DNA from: Atherinomorus stipes
Taxonomy: Eukaryota > Chordata > Actinopteri > Atheriniformes > Atherinidae
Direction: 5' to 3'
Assembly (NCBI GenBank): GCA_023101725.1
Contig: JALJCO010003893.1
Span: 186,001-250,000 of the forward strand
DNA: 64,000 nucleotides
Part shown: positions 45,572 to 55,255 of the stretch, one piece after another
Layout: each line of letters begins with the position of its first letter
How positions within the stretch are numbered: the stretch's first letter is position 1
The notes under the pieces: generated by a model
What the model saw: the letters and a program-made list of their open reading frames with translations, nothing else
The model's database searches: none
Told to the model about the DNA's origin: nothing
Made by a program: the position numbers and the translations under genes

Positions 45572-46212
45572 ACTCCCTCCACCCGAGCTCGGGTGCCTAA
45601 ATAGAGCCTAAATAAAAGTACATCGCATCTCTTGCGCGCACGCCGATGCGCGTTCATGAATCTACGGAAGGCGCGGCAGACGAGATTGCGCGTTCTCTTT
45701 TTCTTTCATTATTTGTTTTAAATCAATATCCAACTCCTCTTGTGTTTGTCCCGGTTCCTCTGCAGCTCTGTTGCTCTATACACAATGTAAACAGTGATTT
45801 TCTTCTTCTATGCTTGTATTATCGGCAGCGTTGGCTCTGAATGCCGAGGCTTCCGTAGTGTCGTGGATGCGCAGGTGCGCGCTCCGTGGAGTAATATATT
45901 CTTCTTTTTAGGCTAAAAAAATATAGTAAATGATGTCGTTTTGAGTAAATTCTGGACGCTACCCACTCAGGACACTTGGATTACATTGGACGAGCAGTAT
46001 GGAGGAATACTGACAAGTTTTTGTGGACTTCTAAGGACCTTGTTGGCTCGGGCGCAATCGAACTCCATTATATGAAAGTTGGGGGAAAACGAGAAGCCTT
46101 CCTGATCGCCGGCTGCATTTGAAACATTAAAAAAGTGTTCCAGAGTCTTGCTCACCATGAAGGTAAGTGGAAAATAAAGTTAAATCGTTCTGTGGGTGAA
46201 CTATTCCTTAAA
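45572..46212. repeat. GC-rich segment, probable MITE edge
   Basis: The segment ends GGGTGAACTATTCCTT (46197-46212), which resembles the terminus of a common fish MITE. ATGAAG followed by GTAAGT at 46157 looks like a tiny first exon, but I think it lies within this repeat. Confidence 0.35.
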
Positions 46213-46470
46213 GCCTCAGAATTTTCATAAATACACAAAGTCGATCTGTGTTGGCAATTTCATCCATTTTTATTTCTGCTTCCGCCCTAATATCCCACTC
46301 TTCCTCACATACCCATAGTCATCTCTCAGTGGTATGTGCGCCCTTGTCTGTCAAGGATTGATACTGCAAGTAACATAAAGGGACATCAGGAAAACTTAAC
46401 ACTGCAACAATGTCTACTGTATTGTGTTTGTTGTATACAGTGTACATGTACCGTATTTGTGTTTCATGTA

Positions 46471-46640
46471 CTTCTCACCTGGGAGTTTGGAGATCGAATC
46501 CCGCCCGGGCCCTCCGTTGTGCATCTTGCCACAGTCTGGCGTTGTTGGCAGGATCCATGTGCAACGCTGGTAAACAGTCCACGGATTCAAAATTGGTGGC
46601 AGCCTGCATGAAGCACGAGGAAGTGCTTGTGGAAAGAGGG
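46471..46640 (+). repeat. tRNA-derived SINE-like copy 1
   Basis: TCTCACCTGGGAGTTTGGAG leads to a B-box GATCGAATCCCG and CCGGGCCCTCC. The A-box side is degraded. A tail with CATCTTGCCACA follows, shared with copy 2. Confidence 0.5.
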
Positions 46641-46724
46641 GGAGAGATGTGACAGTATGGGGTCCCGTCACTATGCCTCCAATAGATCCATAGATCCTAG
46701 CTACTTACCCACAGGGATATCCCT

Positions 46725-46815
46725 TTGGCTGACTAGTTAGCACGCGTGACTCTCACCTGGGAGTCTGGGGATCAAATCCTGCCTGAGCCCTCCGATGTGT
46801 ACCTTGCCACAATGA
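46725..46815 (+). repeat. tRNA-derived SINE-like copy 2
   Basis: A-box-like TGACTAGTTAGCACG (46730-46744), anticodon-loop-like GACTCTCACCTGGGAG, and B-box GGATCAAATCC (46769-46779). The CTC in the anticodon position and general form suggest a Glu-like tRNA parent. It continues into ACCTTGCCACA as copy 1 does. No intact acceptor stem, so not a functional tRNA gene. Confidence 0.5.
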
Positions 46816-46935
46816 ATGGAATAGTTTTTCTCAAAAAATTGGACCATGTTTTCAACAAAAATAAGAACATTTCCCCATAACAACATTTTCTGTAATTTGT
46901 CTGGACATCCTGCCAACTTTAAACTGATTATATAC

Positions 46936-47010
46936 CGTGACAGCATCACCAGGCGCAGGACCCAAGCCAATGTGGTAACCCGAGCATATCTGGTACCCAT
47001 ACCGGAACTG
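46936..47010 (-). repeat. inverted-repeat partner of 45505-45571
   Basis: See 45505-45571; the two arms enclose the tRNA-like copies, so they may be parts of one composite repeat. Confidence 0.5.
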
Positions 47011-48236
47011 TTTTTTTAAAAACGGAAAGCCGGACAGATCTCAGCTCATGGGACAAAGATGGGGCCAGGTCACTGTTGATACACTAACGCTGCTGGTAAG
47101 GAAATCATACAGCTTCATGTAAAAAACATCCAAACTATCACTTTAACATTTTCAGATAAAAATACTTATGAAGCATATTGACTAAAATTAAAAACATTAA
47201 ATTATGTTCAATGTTTGTCTCAAAATGTTCCCGATACTCTTCCCGAGGTAATTAGGACGACCTCAACATGCTCAGTCACCATGATGTTAATGGAAAGCAT
47301 CGCATACGTGCGAAGTTAAATCTCTATGAAGTGTTAGTCATTGATCATGACTGATATAACATCTAACACTTCTTGTCTTTGATGACTTCTCCATATCAAA
47401 TTATGCACCCACAGAAAAAAAAAAGATTGTCGAACAACTTGTTCTTTTCCTCCAACCACTGGATAATAAAGCTTGCTTTACTTTCTTCTCTGCCCTCTGA
47501 GGTCCAGAGTGGATGAAAACTCTCAGCCCCCGCTAACTGAAAGGCTTGATGTGTAATTAATGGCCTGACATGGGCTAATGAAGCTAATGATGCTAACTGC
47601 ACTAGCATATGGGTGCCCCATGGGGATCCACACTCCACACACTAATTTAGATAAATGACGCCCCAGGTTATGCTCAGCTATTTGCATTTCATTTGGTGGA
47701 AGCTATGGGAGAAGCAGGGATTAAACAAGGGGATGACTGTGAGAGATCAAACAGAAGAGGTGTTTGGGGTTGGAGGGATGGGAAGATGGAGGTGTTTACT
47801 CCTGTGAATGTGTGTGAATGCATGTGGGTATGCATCTCCCGTTGGCGATGCATGATGCCGTTGTCAGATAAAAGGACTGGGAGCAGAGGGGGCTGATGGC
47901 AGATGTCAGAAACAGAACAGAAGAAAAAATGTGTGTGTATCCTTTTGTAAAAGTACACAGGTTTGTAATTTCTGAATATTAGCCCTAAGGAGGCATGTCC
48001 TTGTCAGCTACAGTCTTCAGAAGAAGCAGAATGTGTTGTATTTGGATTGCATCAGTGCAACAGATGAGACTCTACCTGACTAAAGTCAGACATTTTAAAA
48101 CCTATGAAAAAATATTTCAGAGCTTTATTTATCAGTAATCACAAAAGTACCCATCTGATACTTTTTTTTAATTTAAGGTTCAGTTAAAGCTAATATATTT
48201 GAACATTTCAAATACATTTATATAAGATTGCACTAT
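47011..48236. other. unique-looking DNA, nothing recognised
   Basis: Short ORFs on both strands (47689-47958 minus, 47693-47896 plus) overlap each other and lack motifs. Confidence 0.35.
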
Positions 48237-48807
48237 GGGTGCGTTCAGACTCTGGCAGTTTGGACTGCTTCAAATGGACCGTGGTCCAAATCCACGGATC
48301 TGAGTCTCGGATCACTTGCAAATGGACTATCAGACGATCCAGCGCATAGACATCCAGCGCACCTAATGGAAGTGGCATTTGTGGACCGCAATAAAACAGA
48401 AGAAGAAGAAGTAGAAGGACATGGGGTAGATTATCATTTGGGTTGGAGGGAAAACAAAGCAAACAGCATGTGTTTAAAGAAGTTGAGGTCAAAAACAACA
48501 CAAAAAACATCTGGAAAATGTGTAGACAGAGATGAAATGTCCTAATAAAAGGAAGCAGAAAGATTTCCACTTTAATCACGGAGTCCAGGTTTCTTCTTCC
48601 TGCTTTTTCATCTCTGATTAGTGGTTGACTGGGGAGCGTTGCCCCCTAGCGGGCAGTTGTTTAACTATGGTGGTTTAACCAGGTGTTTTGGTCTGCTTCA
48701 CTTAATGCAGTTTGAACGCAAACCGAAGCAAAGAAAGGTGCAAATTGTTTTAGAAATCCCGGCCCAATTGGACCAAGGTCCCAGACTATAATGGTGTAAA
48801 TGCACCC
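48237..48807. mobile_element. MITE with GGGTGCRTT ends
   Basis: The left end is GGGTGCGTTCAGACTCTGG; the right end reverse-complements to GGGTGCATTTACACCATTA. The interior has paired words GGACCGTGGTCCAAAT and ATTGGACCAAGGTCCCAGAC. Flanks TAT and TAA do not match, so the target duplication is uncertain. PIF/Harbinger- or hAT-type by general look. Confidence 0.5.
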
Positions 48808-48944
48808 TAAATTTCCTTATTTAATTAAATTTTATTTTCAGTTACGTTTTTTGGTATTTAACATTTAACATAATTCTCTGACAGACATTTTCTATATTTC
48901 AAAAATACAGTGAAATGTGTATGTTGTATATAATACACTGCCTG

Positions 48945-49725
48945 GGCAAAGAAAAAAAGTCACCACCAAAGAAAAAGGTCATACACTCTGATATTTGGTC
49001 AGACCGCTTTTAGCTTTGATTACGGCAGCATTCGCTGTGGCATAGTTTCAAAGAGCTTCTGCACTGTCACAAGATTTATTTCCATCCAGTGTTGCATTAA
49101 TTTTTCACCAAGATCATGCATTGATGATGGTAGAGTCTGACCATAGCCTTCTCCAGCACATCCCAAAGATTATCAATGGGGTTCAGGTCTGGACTCTGTG
49201 GTGGCCAATCCATGTGTGAAAATGATGTCTCATGCTCCCTGAACCATCTTTCACAATTTGAGCCCAATGAAATCTGGTGTTGTCATCTTGGAATATGCCC
49301 GTGCCATCAGGGAAGGAACATCCATTGATGGAATAACCTGGTCATCCAGCATATTCAGGTATCAGCTGAGCTCATTTTTTGAGTATATTCTGGTGCTGAA
49401 CCTGGACCTGAGCAACTGCAGCAACCGCAGATCATAACACTGCCCCCACAGGCTTGTAGGCACTAGGCATGATGCTGCATCACTTCATCTGTCTTTCTGG
49501 CCACATTTCTTCCTGGAAGACAATAGGTCCACAATATCCTTCCAGTTTTTAATGCGTTGGACAGTTCTTAATCCAATTAAGTAGTTTCTGCATCTCCTTA
49601 GATGTTTTCTCTCCTTGATGCCAATGATTTGCCCCTTCTCAGACAGACTACCATCTTTTCCACCTCCACGGGATTTGTTTTTCCACATGGTTGTTTAAGA
49701 AATGAGAAGCAACTCATTGCACCAG
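48945..49725 (-). pseudogene. Tc1-like transposon with degraded transposase
   Basis: The minus-strand N-terminus is clear at 49688-49485: SRGGGKDGSLSEKGQIIGIK then ERKHLRRCRNYLIGLRTVQRI. The C-terminal catalytic block at about 49205-49140 reads [15 protein letters not shown]. The usual Glu of PIEN is Asp here, and the middle is riddled with frameshifts. A terminal repeat remnant at 48945 (ACACTGCCTGGGCAAAG) marks one end. Same family as the split fossil at 24783-26845. Its other end abuts family A copy 4. Confidence 0.75.
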
Positions 49726-49732
49726 TTGGGTT

Positions 49733-50060
49733 AAAGGTTGAATATGGAATATGGACAGAACAGCGACATCACATGTGTCTAGGTTGTAGTTGCAATGGCA
49801 GAAGAACAACTCCAGCCGCTGGGGTGCCAGGCTCCCTGCCGATACGCAAGTGACCAACAGTCTGCTTACGTTAGCCACGTTAGCAGACAAGTTAACTTAC
49901 CAATCCAGGACAAAAGTCGCCAAATTGTGTTTTGACGCCGTGGAAAATGTTTATGTGGGTCCATTTAGTGTTGTCTTCACCTAAATTTACTCCAGGTTTT
50001 GCTCTTCTCAGGTCACTCCTCCTCAGAAACAGATAACAATATCTCCAGGGCAGCTGGAGA
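49733..50060 (+). repeat. family A dispersed repeat, copy 4, truncated
   Basis: GAATATGGACAGAACAGCGA, GTGTCTAGGTTGTAGTTGCA, CCGTGGAAAATGTTTATGTG and AACAATATCTCCAGGG are all present. About 60 bp with the CATGTCCAACAAGTAA word are missing. The copy stops at TCTCCAGGG, where a hairpin begins. Confidence 0.65.
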
Positions 50061-50131
50061 TATTGATTAATCCAGGTGTGTCTGACCATTGTTTCTGAGG
50101 TTACTGAGGTCAGGCACACCTGGATTAATCT
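50037..50131. repeat. two adjacent foldbacks
   Basis: ATATCTCCAGGGCAGCTGGAGATAT folds on itself (about 50038-50062). It is directly followed by arms GATTAATCCAGGTGTGTCTG and CAGGCACACCTGGATTAATC (about 50064-50131), a 23-bp stem with one mismatch and a loop of about 20 bases. Confidence 0.75.
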
Positions 50132-50134
50132 AAT

Positions 50135-51686
50135 TGTCCAATAATGGAAGACAGGAGACAAAGGAACTGGCTTAAGTTCAGGAAGTAGTGGAGTTGTGCA
50201 TAAAGCCCATTTGTTTATTTTATGTTTACTGCCTTCTAAGTTGAAAAGCTAAGTTTTTAAAAATACAATGAAATAATACAGAAAAAAATGTAGTATTGCA
50301 GTTTTAAAAAGTGTGTGACCCAAGACCCAATGTATTAGTAATCAGAAGCAAAATATATACATCGTAAACAGCACTCATGTTAAAGGGTGGAATTCATGCA
50401 GTTTGTAAATATGACAGTTTATTAACATATTAACTGGAAGCAGGAGTAATTAAACAAGGATTCTGACAAGGAAAACACTCATCTCACTGTCAGTGTGAAT
50501 GCTTCAGTGGCTACGTTTTCGTGGAGAAAAAGCAGCAGCACAGTTGGTGTCCACATAATTGGTAGTTAAAATTCTCTTGAAGTCACATTCTATATAAAGG
50601 ACACGTCTGCTTGCCTGTTTCTAATGCTGGTAGAGCATAAGGATCATGTACTGCTCCAATAGCAACATGAAAATGATTATATTACACTTTTATTCATTTC
50701 TCTATATTACACAGTTGCCATAGTAACTTTTTTATTGTTAAGCTGCAGCAAATATTGACAAATATGTATTTATTGTGAAATAATGAACAGAGGAAGTAAG
50801 TTAGTGTTAGTGACTCTTCATAAAAGCACTCTAATGGAATTGGGAAAGTTTAAAATACCAATCACAGTGCTTTTCATTTTTCAACTCTGAGTTCCAGCCC
50901 AAACCTGGATCACATTGCTGTGTTTTTCCACAAGCAGGTGGGTTTTCCTTTCATGCTTATGTTCAGCTGCAGTTGAAGTTTCAATCTGTTCATGTCTCCT
51001 TCTGTTATCCCCCCTCCTGCGTAACATGATTGATGGTCTGGATGTTTTTTTTTTTCTGGTGTTTTAGAGCAGCTGGTTTTGGGTTTATGTAGTTCATACA
51101 GAGTCAACTCGGAACATGAATCATATACACACTTTAGAAAGTAAACAAGCTCACTGCAAGTCTGATTTATGTCAATTGTTTAACAATTCAACCTGTGTAA
51201 TTGTGATCACCATTTGATCCCTTAACATGGGATATAATGCTTATTCACATTTTACTTTTTTTTTTTAAAAAAAAGCTATTTTAGGAAATCCTTTGTTTTT
51301 ACACGTTACTCGTGTGATGCTGGAGGCAAAGTTGTTATGGCAGGAATATGATCAGATTATATTACAATGGCCAAATTATTTAAATTTAAAAAGTAGCATT
51401 GGGACATATCTGAACTGATTGTGTCTGTCTCCAATATTGATGCACTCTGACAAAATGCTGGGTTTTTTCATCAACCCAACTATAGATCATGAAATGTGTA
51501 ACTCGTTTTGAGTTATGATATGGGTTTTGGGTTATTAGCTGGACTATTATTGTAAACGCATTTACAGAAATAACACCGGTGAGTGAAACCACAGCTATAT
51601 AGTCTATATTCTTAAAAATGGGTACTCCAACATCATATATTGCTGGTATTACGTTAATGTAATATGTGTTGTGTATTGGGCATTCA
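50135..51686. other. AT-rich DNA, nothing recognised
   Basis: No gene, no repeat terminus that I can support. Confidence 0.35.
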
Positions 51687-52132
51687 AAGACACACAAAGA
51701 AACTTTTAGATCTTAAAAATATGCGTTTCTGACTCATTTTGATGACACAGCAACATTCATTCTGCACATTTTCGAGCCATCACAGAGGCGCCACGAGGCC
51801 CTGAAACAGCAGTATGTAAGTTTCCCATCCAGGGCACGGCTGTGACGTTGCAGCCGACTATTGGTTGCGCACATTTACTAACAGATATGAACCAGATATG
51901 AACACCGGGGGTGCTTTGAACACGCATCATGTCAGATTCAGCAAAGAAACGCAAGAAAACCTTACCAGAGGGAGAGGGGGAAAGAAAGAGAGGAAGGGAC
52001 AGAACAAGAGTCAAGATAAGACTGTCTTTTACTGGCTGGAGGGAATCACAGTGCAGGTACAATGAAGATGGATGCTAGTTTAGCCGCCGATAGGGGCTGA
52101 GAAAACTGCTAAAAGTTCTGTTGTGGGTCTTT
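51687..52132 (+). mobile_element. family B element, copy 3
   Basis: Degenerate left terminal repeat AAGACACACAAAGAAACTTT; right end reverse-complements to AAGACCCACAACAGAACTTT. 446 bp. Interior colinear with copy 2, including GACGTTGCAGCCGACTATTG and GAACACGCATCATGTCAGAT. Carries the best version of the family's small ORF. Confidence 0.65.
51929..52078 (+). CDS. small lysine/arginine-rich ORF of family B
   Basis: It encodes 49 residues starting MSDSAKKRKKTLPEGEGERK, followed by RGRDRTRVKIRLSFTGWRES, with the stop at 52076. The KKRKK and RKRGR stretches look like nuclear localisation or DNA-binding signals. The same start is seen in copy 2 (MSDSVQKCKEPLPEEERKR), and in copy 1 with ATG changed to ACG. 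I recall a similar RVNIGxAFxRWREL motif at the start of uncharacterised transposon-linked fish proteins, so this may be the first exon of a longer element protein of which only the 5' part remains. Function unknown. Confidence 0.35.
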   Translation: MSDSAKKRKKTLPEGEGERKRGRDRTRVKIRLSFTGWRESQCRYNEDGC

Positions 52133-52289
52133 AGAATGGCACTTTATATTGACTGTGCAATCGGGCAGCCTGCAATATACTTACGCATCTAACACTTTAA
52201 CACTTTAGCACTCTGCACTTTAATCAGCCCTTAGATATTTAAGTTAAGCTTTTAACACTCGTGAAATATGGATGGTCCCCTGACTCTAA

Positions 52290-53700
52290 GCCCGTGTTCA
52301 CACCGGACGCCTCCATTCACGTACGCGCCTAGATTTCAACGCGCGAATGCTGGAAGTTTACTCGCTTCATTCAGGCATTTTTTTCGCGTGAATGAAGCGT
52401 ATTGTACGCGCGAATAAAACGCTTCATTCGCGCGTCAAGTTGAAATTTCTAGAGAAAACAGTGGTTTGTCATGTAGTCATTCAGTTCAGTCAGATGAACG
52501 TGGCAGATTCCGGTTATTTTGAGCGAGTTGCCGCATTCTACCTGCTCTGGAAGATGGAAAAGAGAAGACGGCGTGTTTGGACCCACCAGTTTCTCCAGAG
52601 GCGCTCGGAGCTCGGTGAATTTCATCAGCTGATCCAGGAGTTACGTCTGGATGACGGTCGCTTCCAGGGGGATTTCCCAGCCCAGTTTGATGGGCTTCTG
52701 TCGTGGATGATCGGTGCTGCATATCCCTCCAGGAAACAAACTACAGGCGCTGCATTCTGGCTGCGGAGCGTCAGTCCACCTGCCTTCGGTGAGTAAGCTA
52801 GCCGCAGCTAGCTAGCGCTTCCACCACAATGTCCAACAACTTCCAGTAAAAAAACTTGTTGTCGCTAGCTATTGTAGCTCAGTTTAACGAGTCTCCACCG
52901 TCTCCTCGCCTCCACCTCTCAACATTTAACCACCTGATTAAATGCAACTTGTAACTGTCCGCTTTCCTGCTGCTTTCAACCGGTTCACAACCACAACACA
53001 TACAGCGTGTGTTTGTTTACATCTACTGAAGCTGAACTCCTGGTACTTGAGCGTCATCTTCTGACCAAACTGAATACTACACCAGTCTGACTACAAATTC
53101 ATATTGAATTATATTGAGGTTTTATGACAAACAACCTTAATTTATTTATGTAGCGAGGACAGAGCTGCATATTCCTCCGGGAGTGTCGGCGTTGTGACGT
53201 TTCGCCCCGTCAAACACCGGCTGCAGACATCTGCAGCTTTTGGTTAATGAGGTTTTGTCTGACCAGGTTTTCAGACATAAATTTATGGTATTCCACTGCT
53301 TTTGAGTGCAGCACTTCTGTGATTTTATCTGTGAAAAGTGCTTTTCCCTTCTTTACTATTGAAGAGAGCAGCGAGCTGCAGAGCGCCGTCCGTTCACATC
53401 ACGTCTCATTCATTTTCAATGACGGGGCTGGTTTGTTCGCGCGTCAAAAACGCTCGAGTTCAATTTTTTTAACTCGAGTGAATAGGCGAAATAAGCTCCA
53501 TTCGCGCGAATAGGACGCCTTATTCGCGCGAGTAAAACGCCTCATTCGAGCGAGTTAGACGCGCGTTTGGGGCTCATCGCGCCGCGAATTCGCGTCAAAC
53601 ACGCCGCGCCAAGCAAACGCGTGTCTATTTGCGCCTGTACATTGACTTAACATGTAATTCATTCGCGCGAATAATTTCATTAGCGTCCGGTGAATGATTC
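52290..53700 (+). mobile_element. PIF/Harbinger-like fossil
   Basis: The left end TTCACACCGGACGCCTCC and the right end (reversed) TTCACCGGACGCTAATG pair around CACCGGACGC. Subterminal regions on both sides are full of CGCGAATAAAACGC-type words (52330-52440 and 53440-53690), unusually CpG-rich for this window. It contains the first exon of a Harbinger nuclease. The outer part of the right end differs from the left, so it is truncated or eroded; no 3-bp duplication can be fixed. Confidence 0.65.
52494..52791 (+). pseudogene. Harbinger transposase (nuclease), first exon, frameshifted
   Basis: From the ATG at 52494 the frame has KMEKRRRRVWTHQFLQRRSE, then LGEFHQLIQELRLDDGRF and PAQFDGLLSW. This is the N-terminal region of HARBI1-like nucleases (RRRxWVHPIL...GEFxxLVxELR). 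Near 52722 a one-base loss shifts the frame: in the next frame the DNA reads ETNYRRCILAAERQSTCLR, the expected continuation. It ends at CTTCG followed by GTGAGTAAG, a strong splice donor. Downstream exons with the catalytic acidic residues are absent before the right terminus. Confidence 0.7.
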
Positions 53701-55255
53701 ACTATACTTTCTACTGTTTTTGCTTTCCTTTTTTTTTTTTCATTTTTGTCCTATTGTGTTTTTTAAGGACACGATTTCTCTCTCTGTAATTAGTTCTGCT
53801 CATACTGGCCATGAAGGCTAACTGATCTACTTGTAGTTACTGCTGTTTTATTGATTTTATTCACTTATGTTGTCGACATCAACCTGCCGAAGGGACTAAA
53901 GATGGAAATGTGATGTTGGCTATAGTCTTGCATATGTACCTGTAAATGTTTATTAATATGTATTGTCCCTCTTTTAAAATAAACTCAAACCTGTGCATTG
54001 AGATCAAGTTAAATTATGCTAGATTGTTTAACCCTAACCGTTGAATTCAGGGTTATTTTTAAAACTCAATGTATCTGCATCCCAAAGGCTCATAGGAAAT
54101 GCAAATTAAGCAAGAATTTAACCTTTTCTGATTGTTATCCTTTAAATTTGAGTTATTTGTTTTACTACCTTTGTTATGTTCACACATGTAGCCAAAGTCA
54201 TTGAAAAATTCTGTTTATCTTGAATCTTAAAGTTGGCACCATCAGTGTGAAGGACAGACAGTATAAAGAGATAAACTCACCACCATATCAACTCTTTAGT
54301 ATCTGTTATAGAATTGATATTAGTCACTGGCTTCTTAGATCATTGTTCGGTCTCTGACTCTGCATCTACTCTATCATACTATGTTAAATTAAATATGTTA
54401 TCTGGTCATCTACAGATGAGTTAGATGCAGTTACCAAATTTTCCATTTGGGATTAATGCCATACAGAAAAAGAAAATAAAAACATAGTTTCAGTTAACTA
54501 CACCCATAATCTGAATTAAATGTGTAGCCCATCTAGTTGGGTTAAATTAACTACTGCTGGATTTTTTAGGGTGTGTGTCTAGGGTATGTGATTTATGGAT
54601 CAGAAATTGGGCTGAATTCCTGATTCACTTCATCCATCAACAGAGGTACTTTTCATGGTCCAGTGTTTATAAGATCGTGGTATTTCGCATGTTTAACCCG
54701 ACCAAAATATGTTGCAGAACCAGTTCATGAAATACATCCATTACAACTCATAAATGTGGAAGATTTAGTTTTTACTCCAAGTTTCTAGTTCAGACATTAC
54801 TCTACACCTGTATCTACAAGTCTGATGGAGGATGAGCTGCCATTGCTACTTCAGCATGTTACTAGACATTTTAGTCTGGAAACATAAAAATCAAGACAGC
54901 AACATGAAATGCAGGCCCGTGCGGAGACCTCTGGAGGGGCAGGTGCTCAAAATTACAAAGGGGCACATGAGCAAAAATTTGAAACAGCAAACAGAATCTG
55001 ACCTCATACTGTAATGTGACTGGTTGAATTGCAGCAACTCATATTCATAAAGAATATAACATGGAACAACAACATCCGCATCTTTGTCCAAACCTCCTAT
55101 TTTTGTTAGGAGGCAGTGCAAAGCAGAAGAAGTCCATGTTTAACCTGATAGAGACTGTGAATACTTTCTGTGGAGGTGGTTTAGGAAGCGGTGGTGGGTT
55201 CTACTGAGCAGCTGAGCAGACACTAAAGAGCACGAGAGAGATCGTGGCCACTAAG
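53701..55255. other. AT-rich DNA, nothing recognised
   Basis: AAAATAAACTC near 53976 is a possible polyadenylation word, but no upstream exon was found. Confidence 0.35.

Noticed and set aside
46140..46175. ATGAAG followed by GTAAGT, like a tiny first exon
   Set aside because: It lies in a segment ending in a MITE-like terminus and has no downstream exon; probably part of a repeat.
46725..46815. Functional tRNA-Glu gene
   Set aside because: A- and B-box-like words are present, but no acceptor stem pairs and the B-box is mutated; a SINE head fits better.
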